Shown: positions 51,654 to 60,503 of the stretch, piece after piece | Layout of the letters: each line of letters starts with the position of its first letter | Numbering within the stretch: position 1 is the first letter of the stretch | Origin: Nocardia abscessus NBRC 100374 | GTDB lineage: Bacteria > Actinomycetota > Actinomycetes > Mycobacteriales > Mycobacteriaceae | Assembly: GCF_000308455.1 (NCBI RefSeq) | Contig: NZ_BAFP01000274.1 | Location: forward strand, 124,001-188,000 | DNA: 64,000 nucleotides | Direction: 5' to 3' | The notes under the pieces: model-generated | The model's database searches: none | What the model saw: only the letters and a program-made list of their open reading frames with translations | What the model was told of the DNA's origin: nothing | Made by a program: the position numbers and the translations under genes

Positions 51654-51918
51654 GCGTAGGTCCGCTCGCAATGTGGCGACCGCCACTATGCATTTTCAGT
51701 GTCGGCGCGGAAGCCGTTGTGGTGGACTATCATCCACGGGATGTGGATCGGAATGAGCTGATCTACACGGCCGTCGCACGGGCGCCCCACCCCTGCCGGC
51801 GTCGGCGTCTCAGACGACCTGCCGCCGCGGTTATCGGGTGAGCGCTGCTCGTCCGGCATGTTTGCGTGATGATCGCGCGGGCATCCGGGAAAGACGTCGC
51901 ATCACGCTGGGAGGACCG

Positions 51919-52419
51919 ATGGCTACCGAAGACCGGACCGCAGTGTTCGACGCGGTGGTCGCGGCGGCGGACTATCCCGTCCTGCTGGTCACCGTGCAGG
52001 CGGAGGGCAGGCGCGCGGGCTGTCTGGTCGGCTTCGCGACGCAGGTCAGCATCGAGCCGCGCCGGTTCCTGATCGGCTTGTCCAAGAAGAACCACACCTA
52101 CCGGGTCGCGCAGCGCGCCGACCGGCTCGCGGTGCATGTGCTCAGCAGCGAACAGCTCTCGCTGGCCCGGCTTTTCGGTGGTGAGACCGGCGACGATATC
52201 GACAAATTCGTGCACTGCGACTGGCATCCCGGCCCCGGTGGCATTCCGGTGCTGAGCACGGTGCCCAGCTGGTTCAGCGCCCGGATCCGCGAGCGTTACG
52301 ACTTCGGCGATCACGTCGGATTGCTGCTGGAACCCGAGGACGCCGCCGTGGTGCGGCATCCCGCGCAGACACTGCACTATCACTCGGTGGCGGATCTGGT
52401 TGCGGGCCACGCCGTCTGA
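51919..52419 (+). CDS. Flavin reductase-like protein
   Basis: A 166-residue flavin-reductase-domain protein (VGFATQVSIEPRRFLIGLSKKNHTYRVAQ in the FMN-binding half, DFGDHVGLLLEP near the end). Such proteins bind FMN and often supply reduced flavin to two-component monooxygenases. ATG 51919 follows GGGAGGA. It could in principle serve the ACAD-like oxygenases at 1769 or 53830, but nothing in the sequence proves this. The LLM gene downstream is convergent. Confidence 0.8.
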   Translation: MATEDRTAVFDAVVAAADYPVLLVTVQAEGRRAGCLVGFATQVSIEPRRFLIGLSKKNHTYRVAQRADRLAVHVLSSEQLSLARLFGGETGDDIDKFVHCDWHPGPGGIPVLSTVPSWFSARIRERYDFGDHVGLLLEPEDAAVVRHPAQTLHYHSVADLVAGHAV

Positions 52420-52451
52420 GGAGGTTCCCGCCATGGATGCCTGCGCGAACG

Positions 52452-53318
52452 CTACTTTCGTGCGTTCGCAAGATCGAATCGATCGGCGAAGGCGGACAGC
52501 TCGTCGCGGGCGCGCTCGAGGTCGCCGGTGCTCGCGCTCACCACGACACGCGTGACACCCTCTTCGGCCAGTCCCTCGACCCGATCGACCGGCATGTCGA
52601 TCGAGCCCCAACGCGTGTAGTCGAACGCCTCGGTGGTCCTACCCGCTGCTCCGGCCGCGGCGTGGGCGATCTCCAGTTGGGTGGCGCGTTCGGCCGGCCC
52701 GAGCATCCCGCCCGGGAAGTAGCCGTCGCCGCGGGACCCGGCGCGCCGCGCCGCGGCACGGCTCGATCCGCCGACATGGATCGGCAACGGCTCGCCCCCG
52801 AACGGTTTCGGAAAACTGCACAGGTTCTCGAATCGGAAGAACTCCCCGTCGAAGCTCACTCCGTCGGCGTCGCCGGACCACAGCAGTCGCAGCACGTCGA
52901 TGGCCTCGTCGGCGCGGCGGCCGCGGCCGGCGAAATCGACGCCGACGGCTTGCGCCTCACCGGGCAGGCTGCCCAACCCGACCGTGAGCAGGCGCATCCG
53001 TCCTTTGGACAGCACATCGATCGTCGCGAGGCGTTTGGCCAGCACCACCGGATGGTGATAGGGCAGCAGCAGCACGGCGGTGCCGAGCAGGATCCGGTCC
53101 GTCGCGGCGGCCACGAAGCTCAACGCGTCGAGCGGGTCGGCGAACGGGACCGACGGTGTGATCTCCATCGGCCCGACCGTGGCGCCCGGGTACAACGCGA
53201 TGTGCTCGGGCAGGTAGATCCCCTCGAATCCGCAGCGCTCGGCGTGCTGGGCGTAGCCGATCAGCCGATCCGGGTCGACGCCGAAGAAGGGTGTGCTGTA
53301 GCTGACCGCGAATTTCAC
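52452..53318 (-). CDS. LLM-class F420-dependent oxidoreductase
   Basis: A 288-residue luciferase-like TIM-barrel protein, with YAQHAERCGFEGIYLPEHI, LLPYHHPVVLAKRLATIDVLSKGR and PIHVGGSS. In actinobacteria this subgroup usually uses coenzyme F420 and reduces or oxidises alcohols, imines or unsaturated bonds; the substrate is unknown. Its start overlaps the MerR stop by 4 bases (ATGA), so MerR and LLM form an operon read from the 53725-53744 region. Confidence 0.88.
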   Translation of the reverse strand: MKFAVSYSTPFFGVDPDRLIGYAQHAERCGFEGIYLPEHIALYPGATVGPMEITPSVPFADPLDALSFVAAATDRILLGTAVLLLPYHHPVVLAKRLATIDVLSKGRMRLLTVGLGSLPGEAQAVGVDFAGRGRRADEAIDVLRLLWSGDADGVSFDGEFFRFENLCSFPKPFGGEPLPIHVGGSSRAAARRAGSRGDGYFPGGMLGPAERATQLEIAHAAAGAAGRTTEAFDYTRWGSIDMPVDRVEGLAEEGVTRVVVSASTGDLERARDELSAFADRFDLANARK

Positions 53319-53689
53319 CGCTGCTCCTCGATTCGGTCGAACTCGCAGGCCGCCGCGAGCCGGTCGTTCAGGTGACGCCGGACGTGCTCCAGCCGTTCCA
53401 GGTACGAATCGACCTCGGCCAGCTTGCGCCGCAACGTGGAGACCGAGTCCGGGCAGACGTCGCCGGAGCCGTTACCCGCCCGCAGGCAGGCGACGAACGG
53501 GCGGATCTCGTCGAGGTCGAAGCCCGCGCCGAGCAGTTCGCGGATATTCGCCACGATCAGCACTTCCGCGTCGTCATAGGAGCGGTACCCGTTGGCGGCG
53601 CGGTGCGGCCGGACCAGGCCGTGCTCCTCGTAATACCGCAGGGCGCGCGTGCTGGTGCCCGCCCGTTGCGCCAGTTCGCCGATGCGCAT
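53315..53689 (-). CDS. MerR-family regulator
   Basis: A 124-residue MerR protein with the N-terminal HTH MRIGELAQRAGTSTRALRYYEEHGLVRP and a long dimerisation helix (LRRKLAEVDSYLERLEHVRRHL). Cysteines are few, so a metal ligand set is not evident; an organic ligand is more likely. It is divergent from the ACAD-like gene at 53830 and may control both directions. Confidence 0.9.
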   Translation of the reverse strand: MRIGELAQRAGTSTRALRYYEEHGLVRPHRAANGYRSYDDAEVLIVANIRELLGAGFDLDEIRPFVACLRAGNGSGDVCPDSVSTLRRKLAEVDSYLERLEHVRRHLNDRLAAACEFDRIEEQR

Positions 53690-53724
53690 CCGTCCTCCCT
53701 CGTCTTCGTCACCGCAACGCTAAA

Positions 53725-53744
53725 CCTTCTCGTCGATGTCAAGG
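53725..53744. promoter_or_regulatory. MerR-type operator candidate
   Basis: CCTT (53725-53728) and AAGG (53741-53744) flank a 12-base centre. On the minus strand TTGACA (53737-53742) provides a -35 element. Spacing to a -10 element is unclear, so this is a weak call based mainly on position between divergent genes. Confidence 0.35.
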
Positions 53745-53829
53745 CAAGCCGCCGCTGGCACTGCGTACTCTCGGAACGAATCCATGCGGCGGTCTCGTCC
53801 GCCGATTCGCTCCGACCAGAAAGCATTTC

Positions 53830-54957
53830 GTGACGAACGCGCATTTCTTTCTTCCGGTCCGCGACAGCGAGCGGGAACTGCTCGACCGGGTGGCCGACCT
53901 GGCGGCCGGGTTCGCCGCCGTGGCGGCCGATTACGACGAGCGCGCCGAACTCGCCGTGGAGCATCTGGACGCGTTGCACGGCGCGGGGGTGAACCGGGCG
54001 GTCCTGCCGGAGCCGGCCGGTGGCACCGGTCTGAGCTACCAAGGGCTCGGGCGCCTGGTCCGCATCCTCGCGAAAGCCGATCCGTCCACCGCGACGATCT
54101 GGACGATGCACGCGGGGGCTGGTGTCGCCCTCGCGGAATTGACCACCGACACATCGGGATCGTTCTTCGCCGAGGAGTTCCGCGCCGGCAGGCATTTCGC
54201 GAACGCGCTGTCGGAACCGGCCAGCGGAAACCGCTTTCTCCAGCCGCAGCAGATCGCCGTGCCGATCGAGGGTGGGTGGTCGCTCAGCGGGGCGAAGCGG
54301 TTCGTGTCCGGCAGTGAGATCGCCGACTATCTGCTGGTCAACGCGCTCGTGGACGGGGAGCCCGCGTTCTTCGGCGTGGTCCCCGACGATACGGTGTCGA
54401 TCATCCCGATCTGGGACACCCTCGGCCTGCGCGCGACGCGTAGTCAGTTGCTGGCGTTCGACGACACCGTTCTGCGTGCCGAGTACCGCGGTCGCGCTCC
54501 GCGCCCGGGGGATTTCGCGGTGATCCCGGCCGGTCTGCCCGCGATCTCGCTGGGAATCGCCGATGCGGCACTGGAGGCGCTGGTCGAGCACGCACGGGCC
54601 AGGGAGATCCTGGGCAAGCCCTTGGCGCACCAGCAGTGGGTGCAATACGAGGTCGCGGACGCCCAGATCCGGCTCGCGGCGGCACACACGCTCTACGAGC
54701 AAGCGCTGTGGCAGGCCGACAACGGGATCCCGCTGTTCTTCGACAACCTCTCCCGGGCCAAGTATCTAGCGAACAAGGTCGCGGTCGAGGTGGCGCAGCT
54801 GGGCGTCCGGATCGGCGGCGCTTCGGGGTATCTCAAGCGATCGCCGATCCAACGCCACCTGCGCGATGCCCAAGCCGGTCAACTCATGGCGTATTCGACG
54901 GAGGTGATCGCCGGCGTGATCGGCCGGGGAGTCCTCGGTGTGCCGGACGAAGCGTGA
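53830..54957 (+). CDS. Acyl-CoA-dehydrogenase-family flavoprotein
   Basis: A 375-residue ACAD-fold protein, with GGWSLSGAKRFVSGSEIADYLLVNA in the beta domain and LGVRIGGASGYLKRSPIQRHLRDA in the C-terminal domain. The RHLRDA/Q-A region resembles oxygenase-type members (DszC/SfnC) and uncharacterised dehydrogenases; a canonical catalytic glutamate of acyl-CoA dehydrogenases is not obvious. GTG start at 53830. It is divergent from MerR-LLM and may form a flavin-related pathway with them and the reductase at 51919. Confidence 0.78.
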   Translation: MTNAHFFLPVRDSERELLDRVADLAAGFAAVAADYDERAELAVEHLDALHGAGVNRAVLPEPAGGTGLSYQGLGRLVRILAKADPSTATIWTMHAGAGVALAELTTDTSGSFFAEEFRAGRHFANALSEPASGNRFLQPQQIAVPIEGGWSLSGAKRFVSGSEIADYLLVNALVDGEPAFFGVVPDDTVSIIPIWDTLGLRATRSQLLAFDDTVLRAEYRGRAPRPGDFAVIPAGLPAISLGIADAALEALVEHARAREILGKPLAHQQWVQYEVADAQIRLAAAHTLYEQALWQADNGIPLFFDNLSRAKYLANKVAVEVAQLGVRIGGASGYLKRSPIQRHLRDAQAGQLMAYSTEVIAGVIGRGVLGVPDEA

Positions 54958-55041
54958 ATCGCGGAGATTCGATGGAGCGCCCGACATCGAGTATTGGGAC
55001 ATAAGGCGCGAACCGGTCGTCGCGTGTTCACCCGGCGCGGC

Positions 55042-55047
55042 TAAACT
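55042..55047 (+). promoter_or_regulatory. -10 element giving a leaderless transcript
   Basis: TAAACT ends 9 bases before the GTG at 55057, so transcription would begin close to the start codon. No Shine-Dalgarno sequence is present. This suggests leaderless translation of the membrane protein. Confidence 0.4.
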
Positions 55048-55056
55048 GCGCGCCTT

Positions 55057-57300
55057 GTGAGTACTGCCGCGGCATCCGGACCGAGAAAAGAGCGTTACGT
55101 CTGGGGCGCGGCGACCGTCGTCGGAGTCATCGCCGGATATGTGTCGGTGCTGCTGGCCGACGCCAGGCACTACTACACCGACGACACCGAGGCGCAATAC
55201 GCCCCGATGTGGGTGATGCTCGGAGAGTTGTTGCGTGCGGGCCGCTTTCCCGCGCTGGTCCCGCACGAGTGGATGGCGGGCAACTACACGCTGGAAGAGG
55301 CGGCGCTGTTCAATCCGCCGCAGCTGCTCGTCTATCTCCTCGCGCCGTCGATGGACGATCTCGCCGCCTACGCGACGGCGGTGAAGCTCGTCTTCTCGAT
55401 CATCGCCGCGCTCGGCGTGTTCCGCATCTGCCTCGCCTACGGCGCCCGTCCACGATGGGCCGCCGTCGCGGGTATCGCGTTCCCGCTCAGCGGCTGGTTC
55501 CTGTTCTTCGACCAGGCCAGCTGGTTCACGCCGCACGTGGCGACCGCCTGGATGGTGCACGCCTGGGCGTCGGCGGTGCAGTACACCCGCGGCCGGAGCG
55601 GACCGCTGCCGGTCTTCGTCTTCCTCTACCTGACGCTCACGGTCCAATACGCCTTCCCCGCGGTGGAATCGGCGCTGATCATCGTGGCGGTCGCGGCAGG
55701 CGAGGTCGTGCATCAGCGCCGGTGGGCGCCCGCGGTGCGGCTGTGCCTCGCGGCAGGGTGCGCGGCGCTCACCGCGGCGATCGCGAACCTGTCCGGCATC
55801 CTGTCCTCGCAAGTGACCTGGCGCGGCAGCGTACAGATCCACAACGACCCGTTCCTGACGGTGCCGTGGTCGGAGTCGCTGAACGCGAGCCTGCCGAGCA
55901 CGACCCCCGCGTTCACCGCCTGGTGGGGTCACGTCCAGCCGTTGCCGATGGTCTACATCGCCTGGTTCCTCATCCCGGCGCTCGCGTTCGTCGACTGGCG
56001 TGCCGCGCGCACCGCCGTACGGGATTTCAGCGGCCCGATTTTCTTCGCGGTGGCGGTGCTGATGTGGACGGCCGGGCCCGGGGCCATCGGTCCGCTGCGC
56101 TGGCCTGCCCGGGTGCTGCCGATGCTCGCCATCGTGCTGCTCGTGCTGGTCTGTGTCGCGCTGAGCCGCTACGGCACGTTCGCCGCCTCGCGCCGCCGTG
56201 CCACGGCCGCCGCCGTGCTGATCGGGCTGTTGTTCGTGCGGTCGGTCTCGGCCGCTCCCGAACTGGTATTGCGGCACGTGGCGGGGGCGCTGGCGGTGGG
56301 CGCGCTCGGCGCCGCCGCCGTATGGCTGGCCCGCCACCGGGGCGCCGCCGCCGCGTGCGCACTGGCCGTGCTCGCCATGTTCCCCATCGCCTATGCGCAG
56401 GTGGCCGGTGCGCCGATGACGCCGATGTCCTACGACTTCCCGGAGCGGCGCTCGGCGATGCGCGCGGCCTTCCCCGATTTCGACGGCCTCACTCTGCAAT
56501 TGGCCGACCGCGCCGCCGTGCGCCCCGAGGACCGCAACCTGGCCGGCGCGTACGGCTCGCTGGCCATCGGCAACTACGCGAAGGCGCTCGGACTCGACTA
56601 CGTCAACGCCTATACGCCGATCGGGCACGCCGCCTTCGCAGGCATGCTGTGCATGGCGTGGGACGGCAGCACCTGCCCCGACGCGTTCCGCCGTGCCTTC
56701 GCGACCGAACCCGTCACCGGGGCGCGGATCGTCGACCTGATGAAGGTCGATCGGGTGGTCCTGCACCGCACGCAGTACCCGGACGCCCGCGACCGCCCAG
56801 CGCCCCCGGGCTGGCGGTGGGCCGACTATCCGGGACACGAGCATCACATCTGGGTGCTGGAACGCGCCGACGGGCTCGCGTCCGCCCGCGACGGGGCGAT
56901 CGCCCACACCGCGGGAGTGACCGCCGAGTCGGAGAGTTCCCTCGACGACATCACGACCCGGGCCGTGGTCAGCTCGGCGAGTGGTGGGCGCATAGTGTTC
57001 GCCCGGCTCGCCTGGCCGGGGCATCGGGTGACGCTGAACGGGCGCGAGTTGGCGACAGGCACGATCGGTGGCGTCTTCCTCACCGTGGACGTACCGGCGG
57101 GCACCGACGGCGCCGAGTTGGTCGTGGACTGGCGTCCACCCGGCAGCGGAATCGGGATCGCGACCACCGCGGCCGGACTCATCGGGCTCGGCCTGTTGCA
57201 ATGGACATACCACCGGACACGGCGGCGCACGACCGACGAACCGTCGGAGGCCCCGAAGATCGTCATACCGCCACCGGCGCTGGTGCCCGTCGAGGCGTGA
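55057..57300 (+). CDS. Large GT-C/YfhO-like membrane protein
   Basis: A 747-residue protein with about 12-13 membrane helices. An early acidic motif (YYTDDTEAQYAPMW, about 28-41) lies in the first extracytoplasmic loop, as in GT-C glycosyltransferases. A C-terminal extracytoplasmic beta domain is followed by one last helix (TTAAGLIGLGLLQWTY). The overall form fits the YfhO group, whose members transfer sugars from lipid-linked donors in cell-wall polymer decoration. In a mycolic-acid bacterium, arabinogalactan- or lipoglycan-related work would be plausible. It is convergent with the hydrolase 11 bases away. Confidence 0.7.
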   Translation: MSTAAASGPRKERYVWGAATVVGVIAGYVSVLLADARHYYTDDTEAQYAPMWVMLGELLRAGRFPALVPHEWMAGNYTLEEAALFNPPQLLVYLLAPSMDDLAAYATAVKLVFSIIAALGVFRICLAYGARPRWAAVAGIAFPLSGWFLFFDQASWFTPHVATAWMVHAWASAVQYTRGRSGPLPVFVFLYLTLTVQYAFPAVESALIIVAVAAGEVVHQRRWAPAVRLCLAAGCAALTAAIANLSGILSSQVTWRGSVQIHNDPFLTVPWSESLNASLPSTTPAFTAWWGHVQPLPMVYIAWFLIPALAFVDWRAARTAVRDFSGPIFFAVAVLMWTAGPGAIGPLRWPARVLPMLAIVLLVLVCVALSRYGTFAASRRRATAAAVLIGLLFVRSVSAAPELVLRHVAGALAVGALGAAAVWLARHRGAAAACALAVLAMFPIAYAQVAGAPMTPMSYDFPERRSAMRAAFPDFDGLTLQLADRAAVRPEDRNLAGAYGSLAIGNYAKALGLDYVNAYTPIGHAAFAGMLCMAWDGSTCPDAFRRAFATEPVTGARIVDLMKVDRVVLHRTQYPDARDRPAPPGWRWADYPGHEHHIWVLERADGLASARDGAIAHTAGVTAESESSLDDITTRAVVSSASGGRIVFARLAWPGHRVTLNGRELATGTIGGVFLTVDVPAGTDGAELVVDWRPPGSGIGIATTAAGLIGLGLLQWTYHRTRRRTTDEPSEAPKIVIPPPALVPVEA

Positions 57301-57311
57301 GTACCACGCGA

Positions 57312-58172
57312 TCAGCGGGTGGGCGGCTCCGGCGAGGCGTGCTGCCCGACGAGGAACGCCGACATCGCCTCGGCGACCGCGGCGGGCTGGTCGAGCATGG
57401 AAAGGACGTACGCGTCATCGATTTCGACCAGCCTCGCCTTCGGGATGAGTGCGGTGAGCCTGCGCCCGTGCTCGCGGGGCATCACCTTGCCCGCCGACGA
57501 CCACAGGATCAGCGCCTCACCCTGGAAGTCGCGCAGCGCTTCGGTGTTCGCGATCAGTTCCGTCTTGCGGAAGCCCGACTTGGTGTAGGCGAGCAGGTCC
57601 CGCCGGATTCGGGCATTCCGCAGCCCCGGCTCGGTCCAGCCGCGCACCAGCGCGTCGGACAGCGGGCGCCGCGCCATCCAGCCGAACAGCAGCGGCGAGC
57701 GGCGCAGCCACCGAACGCGTAACTGCCGCAGCGCCAGCGAGATCCCGCCGGGGAGGTAGGTGGCGACGGTGGCCATCTTGCCCGGCAGACCGGGCGGGAA
57801 GTTGTCGAATGCCTCGCACGGCAGCACGATCAACCTGCCGACGCGTTGGTCGAGCCCGTAGGCGGTGAGGAACAGCGCGCCGCCCCAATCGCTGTGCACG
57901 AGCGTCACGTCGCGCAGCTCCAGCGCGGCGAGGAAATCGGCGACCAACTGATTCAGGCCGCGCAGGCTCAGGTCGACGCCGGGACGCAGCGGCAGGGGAT
58001 GAGCACCGAGCGGCAGGTCCGGCAGCACGTACCGGAAGCCCGCGGGAAGTGCGTCGAGCACCTCGTCCCACAGCGTGTGGTTCATCAGCAGGCCGTGCAG
58101 CAGGACGACCGGTGGCCCCTCGCCCCGTTCGACATAGTGCATCCGGCCCGCGGGTAATTCGACAACAGGCAT
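57312..58172 (-). CDS. Alpha/beta hydrolase with Asp-type nucleophile elbow
   Basis: A 286-residue alpha/beta hydrolase. The oxyanion region is VVLLHGLLMNHTLW. The nucleophile elbow reads VHSDWGG, placing D95 where haloalkane dehalogenases have their aspartate. The expected C-terminal catalytic histidine position reads DDAYVLSMLDQP, apparently with tyrosine. It is therefore unlikely to be a normal dehalogenase or esterase. ATG 58172 is preferred over 58184 because GGAGG lies 5 bases upstream. It is divergent from a TetR gene, with palindromes between them, and is probably repressed by it. Confidence 0.8.
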   Translation of the reverse strand: MPVVELPAGRMHYVERGEGPPVVLLHGLLMNHTLWDEVLDALPAGFRYVLPDLPLGAHPLPLRPGVDLSLRGLNQLVADFLAALELRDVTLVHSDWGGALFLTAYGLDQRVGRLIVLPCEAFDNFPPGLPGKMATVATYLPGGISLALRQLRVRWLRRSPLLFGWMARRPLSDALVRGWTEPGLRNARIRRDLLAYTKSGFRKTELIANTEALRDFQGEALILWSSAGKVMPREHGRRLTALIPKARLVEIDDAYVLSMLDQPAAVAEAMSAFLVGQHASPEPPTR

Positions 58173-58186
58173 GTCCGCCTCCATCC

Positions 58187-58218
58187 GAGCGATCGCTCTA
58201 GAGTGTTTGCTCTAGTCT
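58187..58218. promoter_or_regulatory. TetR operators and -10 element
   Basis: GAGCGATCGCTC (58187-58198) is a perfect 12-bp palindrome. CTAGAG ... CTCTAG (58198-58215) is a second, 6-bp-arm repeat overlapping a -10 TAGTCT (58213-58218). The GTG of the TetR gene is 6 bases beyond, which suggests a leaderless transcript under autorepression. Confidence 0.6.
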
Positions 58219-58224
58219 GGAACG

Positions 58225-58821
58225 GTGACCGAGAGAATGTCAACCAGTACCCGGGAACGCCTCGTCACCGCGACGGCCGAGCTGATGCGCACGCAGGGCT
58301 ACGCGGGAACCAGCGTCAAGCAGATCACCGTCGCCGCCCGCGCTCCGATGGGCTCGCTCTACCACCACTTTCCCGAAGGCAAACCGCAGATCGCCGCCGC
58401 GGCGCTGCGCACATCAGGTGCCGCGTACATCCAGTTGCTGCCGCTGCTGCTCGATCCGCACGACGATCTGCGCGAGGCGGTCCCCGCCGCGTTCGCGGCG
58501 GCCGCCGAGCAGATCGAGCAGACCGGCTGGATCAACATGTGCCCGGTCGGCACGGTCGCGGGCGAGGTCGCCGACAGCGAACCCGCGCTGCGCGAAGTCG
58601 CCGCCGAGGTCATGGCCGCCTGGATCGACGAGGGCACCGGCTACTTCGTCCGCCGCGGCCTGCCCGCCCCGGAGGCCCGCGAGTTCATCCTCGCCGTGCT
58701 CACCGCGCTCGAGGGCGCTTTCGTCCTCAGCCGCACGCTCCGCTCGACCGAACCCTTGCACGCGGCGGGGCGGTCGTTGCGCGCCCGCGTCGAGGAAGTG
58801 CTGGCGGGGGTACGCGGATAG
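58225..58821 (+). CDS. TetR-family regulator (LmrA/YxaF-like)
   Basis: A 198-residue TetR protein. The HTH is TSVKQITVAARAPMGSLYHHFPEGK, and the C-terminal block INMCPVGTVAGEVADSEPALREVAAEVMAAW is typical of the LmrA/YxaF group. The GTG start at 58225 is supported by the -10 position; ATG 58237 is an alternative. It is divergent from the alpha/beta hydrolase. Confidence 0.9.
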   Translation: MTERMSTSTRERLVTATAELMRTQGYAGTSVKQITVAARAPMGSLYHHFPEGKPQIAAAALRTSGAAYIQLLPLLLDPHDDLREAVPAAFAAAAEQIEQTGWINMCPVGTVAGEVADSEPALREVAAEVMAAWIDEGTGYFVRRGLPAPEAREFILAVLTALEGAFVLSRTLRSTEPLHAAGRSLRARVEEVLAGVRG

Positions 58822-58877
58822 CGGCTCACGCGTCGAGCGAACGCCCGCTCGCTTCGAGTGCCTCGCGCGGGAGCGGG

Positions 58878-58913
58878 ATCGGTGTCGCAGGCCACGTGGC
58901 CCGCGACACCGAT
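58878..58913. terminator. Bidirectional terminator between TetR and GNAT
   Basis: An 11-bp perfect stem (58878-58888 with 58903-58913) encloses a further 6-bp palindromic stem after one mismatch. It lies between convergent genes ending at 58821 and 58951. Confidence 0.7.
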
Positions 58914-58950
58914 TGTCCTCTGCCGCTTCGGTGTTCGGTGGCCAGGAGAG

Positions 58951-59496
58951 CTACGGGCGGGTCAAAGGGATTTCCAGGTGCACGGTCTGGAACCCGGGAC
59001 CGGGTAGGCGCGCGTCGTGGACGATCTCGCCGAAGGTGAGCCAGAAGTCCAGCGCACCCGGTGTCCTGGCGTCGGTGTGCAAGTACAGCCGTTCGAATTC
59101 CGGTGTCGCGGATACGTAGTCGACTGCTGCCCGGACCAGCCGTGTGGCAAGGCCGCGCCGGTGGTGTTCCGGGCGGACGTAGACCCGGAACAACTGTGCG
59201 GTGCCCTGGTCGGGGAACTGTTCGACCAGCCACTCGGGGTGCGGTGGATGGCGAGGGCCGCGAGCGCGAATCGCCGTGGTGGCGACGATGCGGCCCTCGT
59301 GCTCGGCCACCCAGAGGCGGTTGAGCGGGTTGCGCAGGTACACCGTCTCCGGGTCGATGACGTCGTGGTGGTGCTCGGGCAGATACCCGATGCCGAACAC
59401 CTCGTAGAAGGTGTCCAGCATGACGCTGCGGGCGCCGGGGAGATCCTCCGGTCCGGCCACGCGGAGCCGGTAGCCGGTGGCCGCGGGCGCGCTCAC
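58951..59496 (-). CDS. GNAT-family N-acetyltransferase
   Basis: A 181-residue GNAT protein with the acetyl-CoA loop VRPEHHRRGLATRLVRAAV (R-x-x-G-x-A/G motif) and the C-terminal LHTDARTPGALDFWLTFGE. The start is GTG at 59496, overlapping the stop of the substrate-binding-protein gene by 4 bases. It is the last gene of the iron-siderophore operon. It might acetylate a siderophore precursor, or simply ride in the operon. Confidence 0.85.
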   Translation of the reverse strand: MSAPAATGYRLRVAGPEDLPGARSVMLDTFYEVFGIGYLPEHHHDVIDPETVYLRNPLNRLWVAEHEGRIVATTAIRARGPRHPPHPEWLVEQFPDQGTAQLFRVYVRPEHHRRGLATRLVRAAVDYVSATPEFERLYLHTDARTPGALDFWLTFGEIVHDARLPGPGFQTVHLEIPLTRP

Positions 59497-60470
59497 CGCT
59501 GCGCTCCGAGCTCGCGGTCCAGCACTTCCAGCCCCTCGACGGCGACCGGCCCCGGACCGGTATAGCCGAACGGGACGGCGAGGACGCGGTTTTCCCGGAT
59601 CGCCCGCAGCCCGGCCAGTTCGGGGCGCGCACGCAGTGCCTCGCGCGCGGATTCCGGGGTCTGGGAGCCCTGGGTGAGCAGGATGATCACCTCGGGATCG
59701 CGTTGGATCAGGGTCTCGGTGTTGACCTCGAAATTCCGCTTCGCGACGTCTCCGAACACGTTGTCCAGCCCGAGGATGCGCATCTGCGTCGCCACCGTGC
59801 TCGCGCTGCCGTAGGCACTGAGCTTCGCGCCGTCACGCGAGATGATCAGCGCCCCGGCAGCTCGGGCCGCCCGGTCGGCGCCGTGGCGGCCCGCCACCGC
59901 CGCTACCCGCTGTCGCAACGCGCTGACCTCGGCGTTCGCCGCCGCGGACGTGCCGAACAACCGGCCGTACAGTTCGATGTCGGCGAAGATGTCGTCGTAG
60001 CTTCCCGCGGCATCGCGGCAGTAGCCCCGGCTCACCAGCAGCGGAATGTTCACCCGCGCCAGATCATCGGGCGTGACCGCGGCGCCCTCGAAACTGACGA
60101 CCAGGTCGGGCGTGCGATTGATGATCTCCTCCCGCGCGAGTTCGCCGGTGGGAGCGATGATTTCGATGTTCTGCAGCGCCCCGGCGTACGCACCGGGGAA
60201 CGGCGCGGTTTCGAAGGTGCGGGTGACGATGCGGTCGGCCGCGCCCGCGGCCGCGATGAGCGGAGCAGCGACGGAGCCGACGGTGACGACGCGCCGGGGC
60301 GCGGCGGTGAAGGTGACGTCGCGGCCGCAGCTGGAGATCGTCAGCGGAAATCCCTCCGACGCTTCGACGGTGGTGGGAGCGGGGCTGCCGCAGCCGGTGA
60401 GCAGCGCCGCGGCGAGCAGCGCGACAGGTAACGGCGCGAGCCGGGTGGCTCGGGGCGGACGAATGGACAC
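59493..60470 (-). CDS. Iron-siderophore ABC transporter substrate-binding lipoprotein
   Basis: A 325-residue FepB/FecB-like (PeriBP_2) protein. The N-terminus is a lipoprotein signal (ALLAAALLTGCGS, lipobox LTGC), so it is anchored outside the membrane. PRRVVTVGSVAAPLIAAAGAADRIV and PDLVVSFEGAAVTPDDL are typical of the two lobes. It delivers ferric-siderophore to the FecCD permease encoded just upstream (33-base gap). Confidence 0.92.
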   Translation of the reverse strand: MSIRPPRATRLAPLPVALLAAALLTGCGSPAPTTVEASEGFPLTISSCGRDVTFTAAPRRVVTVGSVAAPLIAAAGAADRIVTRTFETAPFPGAYAGALQNIEIIAPTGELAREEIINRTPDLVVSFEGAAVTPDDLARVNIPLLVSRGYCRDAAGSYDDIFADIELYGRLFGTSAAANAEVSALRQRVAAVAGRHGADRAARAAGALIISRDGAKLSAYGSASTVATQMRILGLDNVFGDVAKRNFEVNTETLIQRDPEVIILLTQGSQTPESAREALRARPELAGLRAIRENRVLAVPFGYTGPGPVAVEGLEVLDRELGAQR

Positions 60471-60503
60471 GGTGATCGGTATTCCTCTCCGGATGAGTGG
60501 CTC

